Positions 26,004 through 34,716 of a DNA stretch of 56,640 nucleotides are shown piece after piece. The DNA lies in assembly GCF_025128055.1 (NCBI RefSeq), contig NZ_JAHLYS010000029.1:1-56640 (forward strand). Reading direction: 5' to 3'. Within the stretch, counting starts at the first letter, position 1. Each line of letters starts with the position of its first letter. The stretch is from Synechococcus sp. CS-1329. Its GTDB lineage: Bacteria > Cyanobacteriota > Cyanobacteriia > PCC-6307 > Cyanobiaceae. Under the pieces are notes generated by a model, which saw only the letters and a program-made list of their open reading frames with translations, did not search any database and was not told where the DNA came from. A program made the position numbers and the translations under genes.

Positions 26004-26888
26004 TCAGCTCAGCAGTGGCACCAGCAGGGTCACGAAATAGAAGACCACCGCCGGGGTGAACAGGAAACTGTCGATCCGATCAAGGATGCCGCCGTGGCCA
26101 GGGATGGCATCGCCGGAATCCTTCACGCCCGCATCCCGCTTCATCATCGATTCGGTCAGGTCCCCCACCAGGGCAAACAGCGACACGATTCCCCCCAGCA
26201 GGCCCCCCACCACCCAGCCCCAGCGCCAGCCCAGCAGCACTCCCCCCACCACACCCACGAGCACGGCACTGGCCACCCCACCGAGGGCCCCCTCCACCGT
26301 CTTGCCCGGGGAGATCGGCGAGAGGGGATGCAGCCCGAAGCGGCGGCCGATCACGTAAGAGCCGATGTCGGTGGCCACCACCATCAGGCAGGCCATCAAG
26401 GTGAGCGCCATTCCAGGGGTGAAGGGCCAGCCGGCTCCCTGCAGATGGGGAGCCAGAGCTGGATCGAGCAGATCCCGCAGCCGCAGCCAATGGCTGGGCA
26501 GAAAGCCCAGATAGAACAGGCCGAAAATCGAAGCGGCGATGTCGGCGATGGTGCCGGTCACCGGCTGCAGCAACAGCCAGCCGCAGATCACCGCCCCCGA
26601 CACCGGCACCACGGAGGCCGCCAGATCCACCGCCATGCCACCGCCGCTGGCCCACTGGGTGGCGAACAGCAGCAACTGGCAGGCCACCAGGGTGGTCTTG
26701 CTGGCGGGTCGGATGCCCTTGAACTGGGCCAGCCGAAAGAACTCCAGCAGCCCCAGGTGCACGATCACACCCACCGCCACGGTGAACCACCAGCCCCCCA
26801 GGCCCACCACCACCAGGCCGAAGCCCCCCGCCGCGAAGCCGCTGACCAGCCGTGAAAGCGAGGTGCGCGGCCGTGAACCCTGGCTCAC
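26004..26888 (-). CDS. cdsA: Phosphatidate cytidylyltransferase (CDP-diglyceride synthase)
   Basis: Integral membrane enzyme making CDP-diacylglycerol, the precursor of phosphatidylglycerol. At least seven hydrophobic segments are visible. The signature region is complete: SPGKTVEGALGG, then GDLTESMMKRDAGVKDSG and IPGHGGILDRIDS. The 294-residue length is usual. The GTG start overlaps the cbiT stop (GTGA), so it is the last gene of a decarboxylase-cbiT-cdsA group. Confidence 0.96.
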   Translation of the reverse strand: MSQGSRPRTSLSRLVSGFAAGGFGLVVVGLGGWWFTVAVGVIVHLGLLEFFRLAQFKGIRPASKTTLVACQLLLFATQWASGGGMAVDLAASVVPVSGAVICGWLLLQPVTGTIADIAASIFGLFYLGFLPSHWLRLRDLLDPALAPHLQGAGWPFTPGMALTLMACLMVVATDIGSYVIGRRFGLHPLSPISPGKTVEGALGGVASAVLVGVVGGVLLGWRWGWVVGGLLGGIVSLFALVGDLTESMMKRDAGVKDSGDAIPGHGGILDRIDSFLFTPAVVFYFVTLLVPLLS

Positions 26889-27553
26889 CCGTGACGCTCG
26901 GCAGCGATCAGAAACAGGGGTTCAGCCGCCGCCAGACGCGCCTGGCTGCCCCGGCGCTGCATGCGATGGACCGTTGCTTGCACCACCTGTACGTCCTGGG
27001 CTTCCAGATGCCCCAGGGTATCGGTCGCATCCACGAGGCCCTCCAGGCTGGCGGTGCTGATCACCAGCCGTCCCCGGGGCTGCAGTGCCGCCCAGACGGC
27101 CCTCAGCACACTGGCCAGCGGGCGGCCCACCTCCAGCACCACCCGGTCGGGATGCGGCGGCAACAGGGAGAGCCCATCGGGGGCCTGGCCGGCATGGATG
27201 TGCAGATTGTCGATGGCCAGGTGTCGTCGGTTGCGTTCCAGCAGCTCAATCGCCTCCGGATCCCGCTCCAGGGTGTGCACCTGGCCCAGCGGCATCAGTC
27301 GGGCGATCTCCAGGGCCAGGGCCCCGGTGCCGCCGCCCACATCCCAGACCGTGGAATCGGCACGGGGACGCAGGTGGGCCAGCAGCATCACCCGCAGCTC
27401 CATCGGCGTGGGGCTGAAGCCCGGGGCCTCATCAAAGGCCTGATCGGGCAGCCCTGGGGTGACGAAATCCCACCGAAAGGCAGGTTCAGACTCGGCTTGG
27501 CGCCCGCGATCACTGGGCTGGCCCGGAGCTTCGCCTCGCTGGCTTGGGCCCAT
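26885..27553 (-). CDS. cbiT: Precorrin-6Y C5,15-methyltransferase (decarboxylating), CbiT subunit-like
   Basis: SAM-dependent methyltransferase of 222 residues. DEAPGFSPTPMELRVMLLAHL is the CbiT/CobL C-domain entry motif. It is followed by the SAM loop VWDVGGGTGALALEIA and the acidic residue in HTLERDPEAIELL. In corrin synthesis CbiT methylates C15 and removes the C12 acetate side chain. No CbiE partner is adjacent, so it functions with an enzyme encoded elsewhere; cobyrinate diamide synthase lies 26 kb away in this window. It lies 12 bases behind the decarboxylase gene. Confidence 0.88.
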   Translation of the reverse strand: MGPSQRGEAPGQPSDRGRQAESEPAFRWDFVTPGLPDQAFDEAPGFSPTPMELRVMLLAHLRPRADSTVWDVGGGTGALALEIARLMPLGQVHTLERDPEAIELLERNRRHLAIDNLHIHAGQAPDGLSLLPPHPDRVVLEVGRPLASVLRAVWAALQPRGRLVISTASLEGLVDATDTLGHLEAQDVQVVQATVHRMQRRGSQARLAAAEPLFLIAAERHG

Positions 27554-27565
27554 CCGCAGCGCCCA

Positions 27566-28942
27566 TCAGGCCACAACCTTCACCGTATCAGCGATCTGAC
27601 CAGGCCAGAGGCGCTGCTGCTCCAGCAGCCACTCCAGCCGCGCCCCATCGATCCGCTCACCTGGAATCAACAGGGGGATCCCCGGGGGATAGGGGCAGAT
27701 CGGCTCCGCCGCCAGCCGCCCCAGCGCCTGCCCCAGGGGAAGGCTCTGCTGGGGCAGCCGCCAGGCTTCACCAGGGGTCAGCTCCGGCTCCGCCAGGGCG
27801 GGAATGGGTGGTGGCGAGAAGGGGGGGAGCGCAGCCCCACCCAGGGCCTGCCGCAGCTGCTGGAGCCGGGCAGGCAGCAGCCTGAGGGCCCGCCGCGGCG
27901 GCCTCTGCCCCAGACAGAAGGTGAGGCAGCCGGGCTCGGGCAACTCAGCGATCACGCCCCGCTGCAACAGCCAGGCATCGGCCGCCAGCCCATTGATGCC
28001 CAGGGCGCCGCTGTGGAACACCAGGCGCAGGGGATCCTGATTGACCGCCAGGGGCAGCGAGGCCGCCGCCAGGGCCTGCCGCAGCGCCTGGGCCCGCTTC
28101 AGGGCCAGGCGCAGGCCGCGGTCGCCGGCGGCACTGTGGCGGTGCGCAAAGGCCGCCGCCGCTGAGGCCAGCAACAGGGCGCTGGGGCTGGAGGTCTGCA
28201 GCCAGAGCAGGGAGCGCTCAATCGCCTGCTCACTCACCCGCCCGCGGCGCAGCAGCAGGGCAGCGCTCTGGGCCAGCCCCCCCGCGCTCTTGTGCAGGGA
28301 CTGCACCACCAGATCAGCCCCGGCCGCGATCGCCCCCATCGGTAGACCCGATTGACCGAAATGGCCCCCGTGGGCCTCATCCACCAGCACCGGCAGCCCC
28401 TGGCCGTGGGCCACAGCGATCAGCCCCCGCAGGTCCCCCGCCAGTCCCTGGTAGGTGGGATGCACCAGCACCAGCGCCGCCAGGGGCGGAGCCTGCTCCA
28501 GGCGCTGCTGCAGCCAGGCCGGTGTTGGCGGCAGCCACAGCCCGGTGGCCGGATCAAAGGGCAGATCGAACAGCACCGGCCGCAGGCCACCGAGCACGCA
28601 GGCATGCAGAAGGCTGCGGTGCAGATTGCGGGGCAGCAGCACCCGCTGGCCGGGCCGGGCCAGGGCCAGCAGGGCCACCTGCAGCATCCCGCTGGCTCCG
28701 TTCACCCCGAACCAGCAGCGATCAGCGGCGCAGAGGCGGGCGCACTCGGCCTGGTCAGCGGCCACGGCACCGCCAGGCTCCAGCGGCCCTCCGATCTCCG
28801 GCAGCTCCGGCAGATCCCAGCGGCCGGGGCGCCGCCGCAGCAGCCGGCGCAGATCAGGCGCCAGCCCCCGGCCGCGCCCATGGGCGGGAAGGTGCAGATC
28901 CAGGCGAGGGGGGGCCTGACGCAGGGCTGACAGCAGGAGCAT
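27566..28942 (-). CDS. Orn/Lys/Arg decarboxylase-family PLP protein
   Basis: A fold type I PLP enzyme of about 458 residues. The N-terminal LPAHGRGRGLAPDL, the phosphate/ring-binding GVNGASGMLQVALLAL, VHPTYQGLAGDL, LVDEAHGGHFG and the PLP-lysine in SLHKSAGGLAQSA follow the order of the Orn/Lys/Arg decarboxylase major domain. The length fits the short (~460) cyanobacterial/Gram-positive form rather than the ~700-residue enterobacterial enzymes. Substrate (arginine, lysine or ornithine) cannot be told. The start is the ATG at 28942 or a GTG one codon earlier. It heads the group with cbiT and cdsA. Confidence 0.85.
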   Translation of the reverse strand: MLLLSALRQAPPRLDLHLPAHGRGRGLAPDLRRLLRRRPGRWDLPELPEIGGPLEPGGAVAADQAECARLCAADRCWFGVNGASGMLQVALLALARPGQRVLLPRNLHRSLLHACVLGGLRPVLFDLPFDPATGLWLPPTPAWLQQRLEQAPPLAALVLVHPTYQGLAGDLRGLIAVAHGQGLPVLVDEAHGGHFGQSGLPMGAIAAGADLVVQSLHKSAGGLAQSAALLLRRGRVSEQAIERSLLWLQTSSPSALLLASAAAAFAHRHSAAGDRGLRLALKRAQALRQALAAASLPLAVNQDPLRLVFHSGALGINGLAADAWLLQRGVIAELPEPGCLTFCLGQRPPRRALRLLPARLQQLRQALGGAALPPFSPPPIPALAEPELTPGEAWRLPQQSLPLGQALGRLAAEPICPYPPGIPLLIPGERIDGARLEWLLEQQRLWPGQIADTVKVVA

Positions 28943-29021
28943 CACCAGCCCTGGACTTTCTAGAGTCTGGGGTCACCACCCCAGGCTCCGCAGGAGTTCC
29001 CCCATCACCGCCAGCTCCCCC

Positions 29022-30716
29022 GTGCGCCCGGCCCCACCGGCGCGTCCCGCCCGGGTCGAAGGTCCGCCGCCCCGCTACGACCCCGCCGCCGACCTGCGCT
29101 GGATGCTGCTGCGCCCCTGGGTTCTGGTGTCGCGTGTGCTGGTGGTGCTCTGGCAACTGGGCTGGCTGGCCCTGGTGCTGGTGGTGCAGGGCAGCAGCAG
29201 CGAGCGCGCCGTGCAACAGCGCCTCGGCCGCCGCATCCTCGAAACCCTCACGCAGCTGGGTCCCTGCTTCATCAAGGTGGGGCAAGCCCTCTCCACCCGC
29301 CCCGACCTGGTGCGCCGCGACTGGCTCGACCAGCTCACCCAGCTGCAGGACAACCTGCCTCCTTTCCCCCACGAACTGGCCCTCGCCGAGATCGAGGCGG
29401 AGCTGGGAGCACCAGCGGTTCAGCTCTACGACCATTTCCCGCCCTACCCCATGGCGGCAGCCAGCCTGGGCCAGGTGTACAAGGCCGAGCTCACACCGGG
29501 CCAGTGGGTGGCGGTGAAGGTGCAACGCCCCAACCTGGCTTACATCCTGCGCCGCGATCTGGTGATCATCCGCCTGCTCGGGGTGCTCACCGCGCCGTTC
29601 CTGCCCCTGAACCTGGGCTTTGGCCTGGGCGACATCATCGATGAATTCGGTCTCACCCTCTTCGACGAGATCGACTACCGCCGTGAGGCCGATAACGCCG
29701 AGCGCTTTGCCGCCCTGTTTGCCGACAACCCCGCCGTGACGGTGCCACGGGTGGAGCGGCAGTTCTCCAGCCGACGGGTGCTGACCACCAGCTGGATCAA
29801 CGGCATCAAGCTGCAGGACCGACTGGAGCTGGAATCGCACCGGCTGGAGCCCGATGCCCTGATCCGCACCGGCGTGATGGCCGGTCTGCAGCAACTGCTG
29901 GAGTTCGGCTACTTCCACGCCGACCCCCACCCCGGCAACCTCTTTGCCCTGCCGGGCCGCACCGGTGCCATGGGCCATGTGGCCTACGTCGATTTCGGCA
30001 TGATGGATTCGATCAGTGACGCCGATCGCCTCACCCTCACCGGCGCGGTGGTGCACCTGATCAACCGCGATTTCGAAGCCCTCGCCGGCGATTTTCAGAC
30101 CCTGGGGTTTCTGCGCCCCGACGCCGATCTCGTCCCGATCGTGCCGGCCCTGGAAACCGTGCTCGGTGGCCAGCTGGGGGAGAGCGTGGGCTCGTTCAAC
30201 TTCAAGGCGATCACCGATCGGTTCTCGGAGTTGATGTTCGACTATCCCTTCCGGGTGCCGGCCCGCTTCGCCCTGATCATCCGGGCGGTGGTCAGCCAGG
30301 AAGGTCTGGCCCTGCGGCTCGATCCAAGCTTCAAGATCATCCGCGTGGCCTACCCCTACGTGGCCCGGCGGTTACTGGCCGGCGACACCGCCGAACTGCG
30401 CGAGAAGCTGCTGGAGGTGCTCTTCGATCGCCGGGGTCACCTGCAGCTGGAGCGGCTCGAAAGCCTGCTGGGCGTGGTGGAGCAAGACGAAGCCAACCCC
30501 GACCTGCTGCCGGTGGCCGGTGCCGGCCTGCGCCTGCTGCTCGGTCCCCGCGGCAGCAGCCTGCGGCAGCGGCTGCTGCTGATGCTGGTGCGCGACAACC
30601 GCCTCAACACCGACGATCTGCGGGCCCTGATGGGGCTGCTGCGGCGCACCTTCTCCCCCGCCAAGCTGGCGGGCGGCGTGCTGCAGCGGCTTAACCCCCT
30701 GGCACCGGCCACCTGA
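29022..30716 (+). CDS. ABC1/AarF/UbiB-family atypical kinase
   Basis: A 564-residue member of the ABC1 atypical kinase family, linked to quinone biosynthesis and, in photosynthetic organisms, to prenylquinone and tocopherol metabolism. The KxGQ motif (CFIKVGQALSTRPDL), the Ala-rich nucleotide loop (MAAASLGQVYKAEL), VAVKVQRP, the catalytic YFHADPHPGNLF and the metal-binding YVDFGMMD are all present. A hydrophobic segment at about 30-50 precedes the domain. The GTG at 29022 is divergent from the decarboxylase gene with 79 bases between starts. Full length. Confidence 0.93.
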   Translation: MRPAPPARPARVEGPPPRYDPAADLRWMLLRPWVLVSRVLVVLWQLGWLALVLVVQGSSSERAVQQRLGRRILETLTQLGPCFIKVGQALSTRPDLVRRDWLDQLTQLQDNLPPFPHELALAEIEAELGAPAVQLYDHFPPYPMAAASLGQVYKAELTPGQWVAVKVQRPNLAYILRRDLVIIRLLGVLTAPFLPLNLGFGLGDIIDEFGLTLFDEIDYRREADNAERFAALFADNPAVTVPRVERQFSSRRVLTTSWINGIKLQDRLELESHRLEPDALIRTGVMAGLQQLLEFGYFHADPHPGNLFALPGRTGAMGHVAYVDFGMMDSISDADRLTLTGAVVHLINRDFEALAGDFQTLGFLRPDADLVPIVPALETVLGGQLGESVGSFNFKAITDRFSELMFDYPFRVPARFALIIRAVVSQEGLALRLDPSFKIIRVAYPYVARRLLAGDTAELREKLLEVLFDRRGHLQLERLESLLGVVEQDEANPDLLPVAGAGLRLLLGPRGSSLRQRLLLMLVRDNRLNTDDLRALMGLLRRTFSPAKLAGGVLQRLNPLAPAT

Positions 30717-30741
30717 TCAGCAGGGCGCTCCCCTGCTGATC
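30715..30741 (+). terminator. Perfect 11-bp hairpin at the aarF-family gene stop
   Basis: GATCAGCAGGG (30715-30725) and CCCTGCTGATC (30731-30741) form a perfect 11-bp stem with a 5-base loop that begins inside the TGA stop codon. There is no T-run after it, so it is not a classical Rho-independent terminator. It could stabilise the mRNA 3' end, or reduce read-through into the next gene. Confidence 0.5.
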
Positions 30742-30777
30742 GCTAGGGTCAGCTTCATCTTCCTGTTGGCACCGCCC

Positions 30778-31245
30778 GTGATCAGCGATCCCACCGGTCC
30801 AGAGGCCGTGAGCCAGGGCTACGCGGCAGGCGCCTTCGCCGATTTCGAAGGCGCCGACATCCTGCTTGAGTATGTGCCGGTGGGACAACCGCCGTTCTTT
30901 CTGGCGGGGGTGGGTCTGGCGATCGCGATCCTCTGCGGCCTCACTTTTTCGCGGCTGGTGCAGAACCGCCTCGACGGCTGGAAGCAGGACCGGCTCAACC
31001 TGCTGCCGCTGGCGGTGGCTGAAACCGTCTCGTCCTACGCGGGACTGATCCTGGGGGTGACCCTGTTCATCGGTGGCAGCCTGCAGGTGTTCGGCTTCGG
31101 CGCCGGCACGGCCCTGCTGGTGGCCCTGCTGCTTTCCCTGCTCACCGGTGGCGCCCTCTGGGTGCAGCTGGAGGGCCTGATGCGTCAGGTGCAGGACGGC
31201 AGCTTCAAGGCCGTGGACTTCGACAATTTCGATCAGTTTTTCTAA
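30778..31245 (+). CDS. Small conserved membrane protein, unknown function
   Basis: A 155-residue protein with hydrophobic segments FFLAGVGLAIAILCGLTFS, LILGVTLFIGGSLQVFGF and ALLVALLLSLLTGGALW, so three likely membrane spans. The C-terminus is acidic and aromatic (DFDNFDQFF). I know no function; proteins of this shape are common in picocyanobacteria. The GTG at 30778 is preferred to a TTG at 30766; neither has a clear ribosome-binding site. It lies 37 bases after a hairpin behind the ABC1 kinase gene. Confidence 0.7.
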   Translation: MISDPTGPEAVSQGYAAGAFADFEGADILLEYVPVGQPPFFLAGVGLAIAILCGLTFSRLVQNRLDGWKQDRLNLLPLAVAETVSSYAGLILGVTLFIGGSLQVFGFGAGTALLVALLLSLLTGGALWVQLEGLMRQVQDGSFKAVDFDNFDQFF

Positions 31246-31259
31246 CTCATCTGGCCAGA

Positions 31260-31874
31260 TCAATTCAGCCATTCAATCTGATTGGGATGCAGGATCCTGT
31301 GGGGGCCAGCGGTTGCGTTGGCCGGCAGCAGCACCTCCAAATGACGGCCCTTCAACGCTGAGAGCCCCACGTCTGAAACCAGCTGATCGAGCAGAGAGCG
31401 CCCGATCGTGATGGTCATCGGTTGGCGGTTGATTCCCGTGGCGCTGAAAATCACGCTGGTGCCCGCCACCGAGACATCATCGATCCAGAGCTCGTGGGCA
31501 ACGATGTTCAGCTCGGGTGGGCAGATGATCGAGAGGATGCCTCCATCCAGTTTCAGGCAGGCGCTGAACGAGCGCACTTCCGCCACCAGCCGCTCCATGG
31601 GGCCGTAATCGGGGATGGCACCCGGTCCATAGTTCGCCTGGCCCTTGCTGCGGATATGGGCGGGAAGCTCCATCAGCACTCGCTCAAGCACATCGCGATC
31701 CCTGTCGTCGAGGCGAGGGTGGGCGTTCACACAAGGATTCCCAAGATCGATGCTCGTGAACCCGTTCGTCCAGATTCGCCTGGCCGATCCAACGGTTGAG
31801 AGCTGCAGCCTGCGAAGAACCCGCCCGCCGCTTGCGCCATAACTGAAGGGCAGGGCATCGCCACAACCCACCAC
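31260..31874 (-). CDS. Conserved hypothetical protein
   Basis: A 204-residue frame that I do not recognise. The central and C-terminal part has well-formed strands (GGILSIICPPELNIVAHELW, VAGTSVIFSATGINRQPMTITIG) and a hydrophilic ending. The N-terminal 25 residues look poor and the first codon is a GTG two bases from the alkB ATG on the other strand, so the true start may lie further in. No signal peptide or named domain is visible. Confidence 0.55.
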   Translation of the reverse strand: MVGCGDALPFSYGASGGRVLRRLQLSTVGSARRIWTNGFTSIDLGNPCVNAHPRLDDRDRDVLERVLMELPAHIRSKGQANYGPGAIPDYGPMERLVAEVRSFSACLKLDGGILSIICPPELNIVAHELWIDDVSVAGTSVIFSATGINRQPMTITIGRSLLDQLVSDVGLSALKGRHLEVLLPANATAGPHRILHPNQIEWLN

Positions 31875-31876
31875 CG

Positions 31877-32485
31877 ATGGATTCTCCCCAACACCGGCAG
31901 GCCCCTGGCCTGGCCCTGCGGCTCTGGCCGAGTTGGGCCAGTGATGCCGATCAGCAGCTGAGGCGGTTGCAGCAGGAGGTCCCCTGGCGGCAGGAGTCGA
32001 TCACCCTCTTCGGCCGCAGCCGGCCCATGCCGCGGCTCACCTGCTGGGTGGCGGATCCCGGCTGCACCTACCGCTACAGCGGCCTGGCCAACGAGCCCCA
32101 GCCCTGGTCAGCAGGGCTGCTGGAGATCAGGGAGGCACTGGAGGCCAGCCTCGGCTGGCGCTTCAACTCGGTGCTGCTCAACCGCTACCGCGATGGCAAC
32201 GACGCCATGGGCTGGCATGCGGACAATGAACCGGAGCTGGAACCGCAGGCACCGATCGCCTCGCTGAGCCTGGGGGCCAGCCGCAGCTTTCGCCTCAAGC
32301 CGCGGGCGGGCACGGTCGGAGCCGCCGAGCCCATCAGCCTGGAGCTGGGCCACGGGGATCTGTTGGTGATGGACCCTCCCACCCAGCAGCACTGGCTGCA
32401 TGCTCTGCCCCGACGGCTGCGGGTGCGGCAGGAGCGGCTGAACCTCACATTTCGGCTGATCCGGACCCAGGCCAACGGCCTTTGA
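31877..32485 (+). CDS. alkB: AlkB-like 2-oxoglutarate/Fe(II) dioxygenase, alkylated-base repair
   Basis: Oxidatively removes alkyl groups from DNA or RNA bases. The 202-residue protein has LLNRYRDGNDAMGWHADNEP with iron ligands His114 and Asp116, and the third ligand His175 in QHWLHALP. The 2-oxoglutarate-binding arginines are in RQERLNLTFR. The nucleotide-recognition lid (TYRYSGLANEPQPWS) resembles ALKBH2/3-type enzymes more than E. coli AlkB. Single-gene unit with its own ATG at 31877. Confidence 0.92.
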   Translation: MDSPQHRQAPGLALRLWPSWASDADQQLRRLQQEVPWRQESITLFGRSRPMPRLTCWVADPGCTYRYSGLANEPQPWSAGLLEIREALEASLGWRFNSVLLNRYRDGNDAMGWHADNEPELEPQAPIASLSLGASRSFRLKPRAGTVGAAEPISLELGHGDLLVMDPPTQQHWLHALPRRLRVRQERLNLTFRLIRTQANGL

Positions 32486-32517
32486 TCAGGCTTCGCTGGC
32501 CAGTTCAGGCTTCGCTG
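32486..32517. repeat. Short direct repeat at convergent gene ends
   Basis: TCAGGCTTCGCTG occurs at 32486-32498 and again at 32505-32517, nineteen bases apart. The second copy is the last codons and stop of the 86-residue minus-strand gene. The first copy lies just past that stop and just past the alkB stop. It looks like a small tandem duplication of a gene end. Confidence 0.5.
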
Positions 32518-32765
32518 CCGGCCAGCTCGAGCATCGCCAGAGTGACAGGGATCGTCTCAAGGGCCTCCTCGTTGTCGAGGAAGGCATCGAAGGAGCGGTA
32601 GCGACAGACGCAAGGGAGCGGATCACCTTCGGCCTCGGCCTGAGCCCAGGCCTCCGGCCAGCTCAGTTCTTTGGGGCGGACCTGGATGTAACAGGCCAGA
32701 GCCTCCTCCAGGTCGCCGGCATCAGCGATGCATTCCCCGCGCCAGTAGACCTCGAAAAACGGCAT
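32505..32765 (-). CDS. Small conserved hypothetical protein
   Basis: An 86-residue acidic protein (MPFFEVYWRGECIADAGDLE...). It has no recognised domain, signal or membrane segment. Its ATG lies three bases behind the stop of the sigma-factor gene, so the two are probably co-transcribed. Compact strand-helix pattern at the N-terminus (FFEVYWRGECIADAGDLEEAL) and length typical of small picocyanobacterial regulators, but no function can be assigned. Confidence 0.65.
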   Translation of the reverse strand: MPFFEVYWRGECIADAGDLEEALACYIQVRPKELSWPEAWAQAEAEGDPLPCVCRYRSFDAFLDNEEALETIPVTLAMLELAGSEA

Positions 32766-32768
32766 GGC

Positions 32769-33761
32769 TCAGGCCACCAGGTAGCCCTCAAGGCGGCAGG
32801 AACGGGAACGAATGCCCTCCAGGGCGCGGCGTTCGAGGTTGCGGGTCTTGTCGCGGCTCATCCCCAGGGTGCGGGCGATGGAGGTGAGGCTCATCGGTTC
32901 ATCGCCGTCGATGCCGTAGCGCATGGTCAGCACATTGCGCTGCAGTTCAGGCAGTTGCTCCAGCAGGGCCCGCATGTCGCCCCGCAGGCACTCGCTGTCC
33001 ACGCTCTCAGCAGGCAGCGTCCCGTCCCCCTGCAGCAGGTCCAGCAGTTCGGTGTCCTCTCCGTCGCCCACCTTCGTCTCCAGGCTCACCGGTTGCCGCG
33101 CCCGGCAGAGCAGATCCTTCACCTCCTCCTCCGGCAGCTCCACAGCCACCGCCAGTTCACCCAGCGTGGGCGTACGGCCCAGTTCCTGGCTCAGTTCCCG
33201 CTGGCCCTTCTTCAGCTTGTTCAGCGTTTCGGTGATGTGGATCGGCAGCCGGATCGTGCGGCTCTTCTCCGCGATCGCCCGCGTGATCCCCTGCCGGATC
33301 CACCAGTACGCATACGTACTGAATTTGTAGCCCCGCGTCGGGTCGAACTTCTCCACGCCCCGCACCAGACCGATCGTTCCCTCCTGGATCAGGTCCAGCA
33401 GTTCCATGTTCCGCTTGGTGTATTTCTTCGCCACGCTCACCACCAAGCGCAGGTTCGCCGCCACCATCCGCTCCTTGGCCCGGCGGCCGCTGGCCAGCTT
33501 GCGCTTCAGCAGCGCCGGGCTCACGCCCGCCGCGCTCGCCCATTCCGCCGCGCTGGGCTTCTGCCCGCCCGCACGCATCTCCAGTTCCTGCTCGGCTTCC
33601 TCCAGCCGCATCAGCTCCTGCACCTGGCGGCCCAGCGTGATCTCCTGCTCATGCGTCAGCAGCGGCACCCGGCCGATGTCACGCAGGTAGGAGCGCACCA
33701 GGTCGCCGGTGGGCACCAGGGACGAGGAGGCGGCTGCGGCGGCCACGGGGAGAGAGGACAT
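32769..33761 (-). CDS. Group 2 sigma-70 RNA polymerase sigma factor
   Basis: A 330-residue RpoD/SigA-type sigma factor lacking the long N-terminal region 1.1, as in cyanobacterial group 2 factors. Region 1.2 is [20 protein letters not shown]. Region 2 has [30 protein letters not shown] and the -10 recognition helix [19 protein letters not shown]. Region 3 includes [15 protein letters not shown], and region 4 ends with [20 protein letters not shown]. Group 2 factors are non-essential and respond to light, nutrients or stress. Which Sig paralogue this is (B, C, D or E) cannot be settled without alignment. The 197-base gap upstream holds no clear promoter. Confidence 0.93.
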   Translation of the reverse strand: MSSLPVAAAAASSSLVPTGDLVRSYLRDIGRVPLLTHEQEITLGRQVQELMRLEEAEQELEMRAGGQKPSAAEWASAAGVSPALLKRKLASGRRAKERMVAANLRLVVSVAKKYTKRNMELLDLIQEGTIGLVRGVEKFDPTRGYKFSTYAYWWIRQGITRAIAEKSRTIRLPIHITETLNKLKKGQRELSQELGRTPTLGELAVAVELPEEEVKDLLCRARQPVSLETKVGDGEDTELLDLLQGDGTLPAESVDSECLRGDMRALLEQLPELQRNVLTMRYGIDGDEPMSLTSIARTLGMSRDKTRNLERRALEGIRSRSCRLEGYLVA

Positions 33762-33958
33762 GGTGCCGGTTCGGGGAGTTAGGAAACCTATGTGTTTCGA
33801 AAACTACCACCGATCCGCCGCTCCAGGCCAGACCAGCCGCTTACAACCCAGCTCCCCAAGAGCCTCCGCTCTGGAACGTCCGGCCCAGAAAAGGCAACAC
33901 TGGTGGCACGGGTTCCCCCTCGCCCATCCTCAGTCCTACCCCGAGCGCAGCACCTGCC

Positions 33959-34684
33959 ATGACGGCGCAACGACTCCAGAAATTGCTGGCCAGTGCCGGA
34001 CTCTGCTCCCGCCGTCGCGCCGAGGAGCTGATCCTGCAGGGGCGGGTGACCTTGAACGGAGCCATGGCAAGGCTGGGGGACCAGGCCGATCTCTCCAGCG
34101 ACCGGCTGGAGCTGGACGGGAGGCCCGTGGCGGCGGCAGCCCCCGCCATCACCGTGCTGCTCAACAAGCCCCGTGGTGTGATCTGCAGTTGCCACGATCC
34201 CGAGGGTCGACGAACGGTGCTGGATCTGCTGCCGCCGGAGCTGAGCGAGGCGACCGGCCTCCATCCGGTGGGGCGCCTCGATGGCGCCAGCCGCGGTGCC
34301 CTGCTGCTCAGCAACGACGGTGCCCTCACCCTGCGCCTCACCCATCCCCGCTTCGGCCACCGCAAGCACTACCGGGTCTGGGTGGCCGGTGAGCCAGCGC
34401 CGGAGGCCCTGGAGCAGTGGCGCCAGGGGGTGCCCCTTAATGGCCAACCGAGCCAACCGGTGGCGGTCAGGCCGCTGGCACGGGGAGTGCGGGGCACCCT
34501 GCTGGAGCTGGAGATGGGCGAGGGCAGAAACCGGCAGATCCGGCGCACCGCCGAACTGCTGGGTCACCCCGTGCGCGATCTGCAGCGGGTGGCCATCGGT
34601 CCGCTGCGCCTTGGGGAGCTGCCCGAGGGACGCTGGCGCCACCTCGCTCCCCAAGAATGGAAGGATCTCGACGCGCGGGCCTGA
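33959..34684 (+). CDS. Pseudouridine synthase, RsuA/RluB/RluE/RluF family
   Basis: A 241-residue rRNA-modifying enzyme. An S4 RNA-binding domain (RLQKLLASAGLCSRRRAEEL, residues 3-50) precedes the catalytic domain, where HPVGRLDGASRGALLLSNDG holds the catalytic Asp (GRLD) with Ser in place of the more usual Thr. KHYRVWVAGEP and EGRNRQIRRTAELLGHPV complete the family pattern. Target (16S U516 or 23S U2605 type) is not determinable from sequence. The next gene begins 32 bases later on the same strand. Confidence 0.93.
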   Translation: MTAQRLQKLLASAGLCSRRRAEELILQGRVTLNGAMARLGDQADLSSDRLELDGRPVAAAAPAITVLLNKPRGVICSCHDPEGRRTVLDLLPPELSEATGLHPVGRLDGASRGALLLSNDGALTLRLTHPRFGHRKHYRVWVAGEPAPEALEQWRQGVPLNGQPSQPVAVRPLARGVRGTLLELEMGEGRNRQIRRTAELLGHPVRDLQRVAIGPLRLGELPEGRWRHLAPQEWKDLDARA

Positions 34685-34716
34685 GCCGCTCAGCGACCGC
34701 CCCACTGACCTGATCG

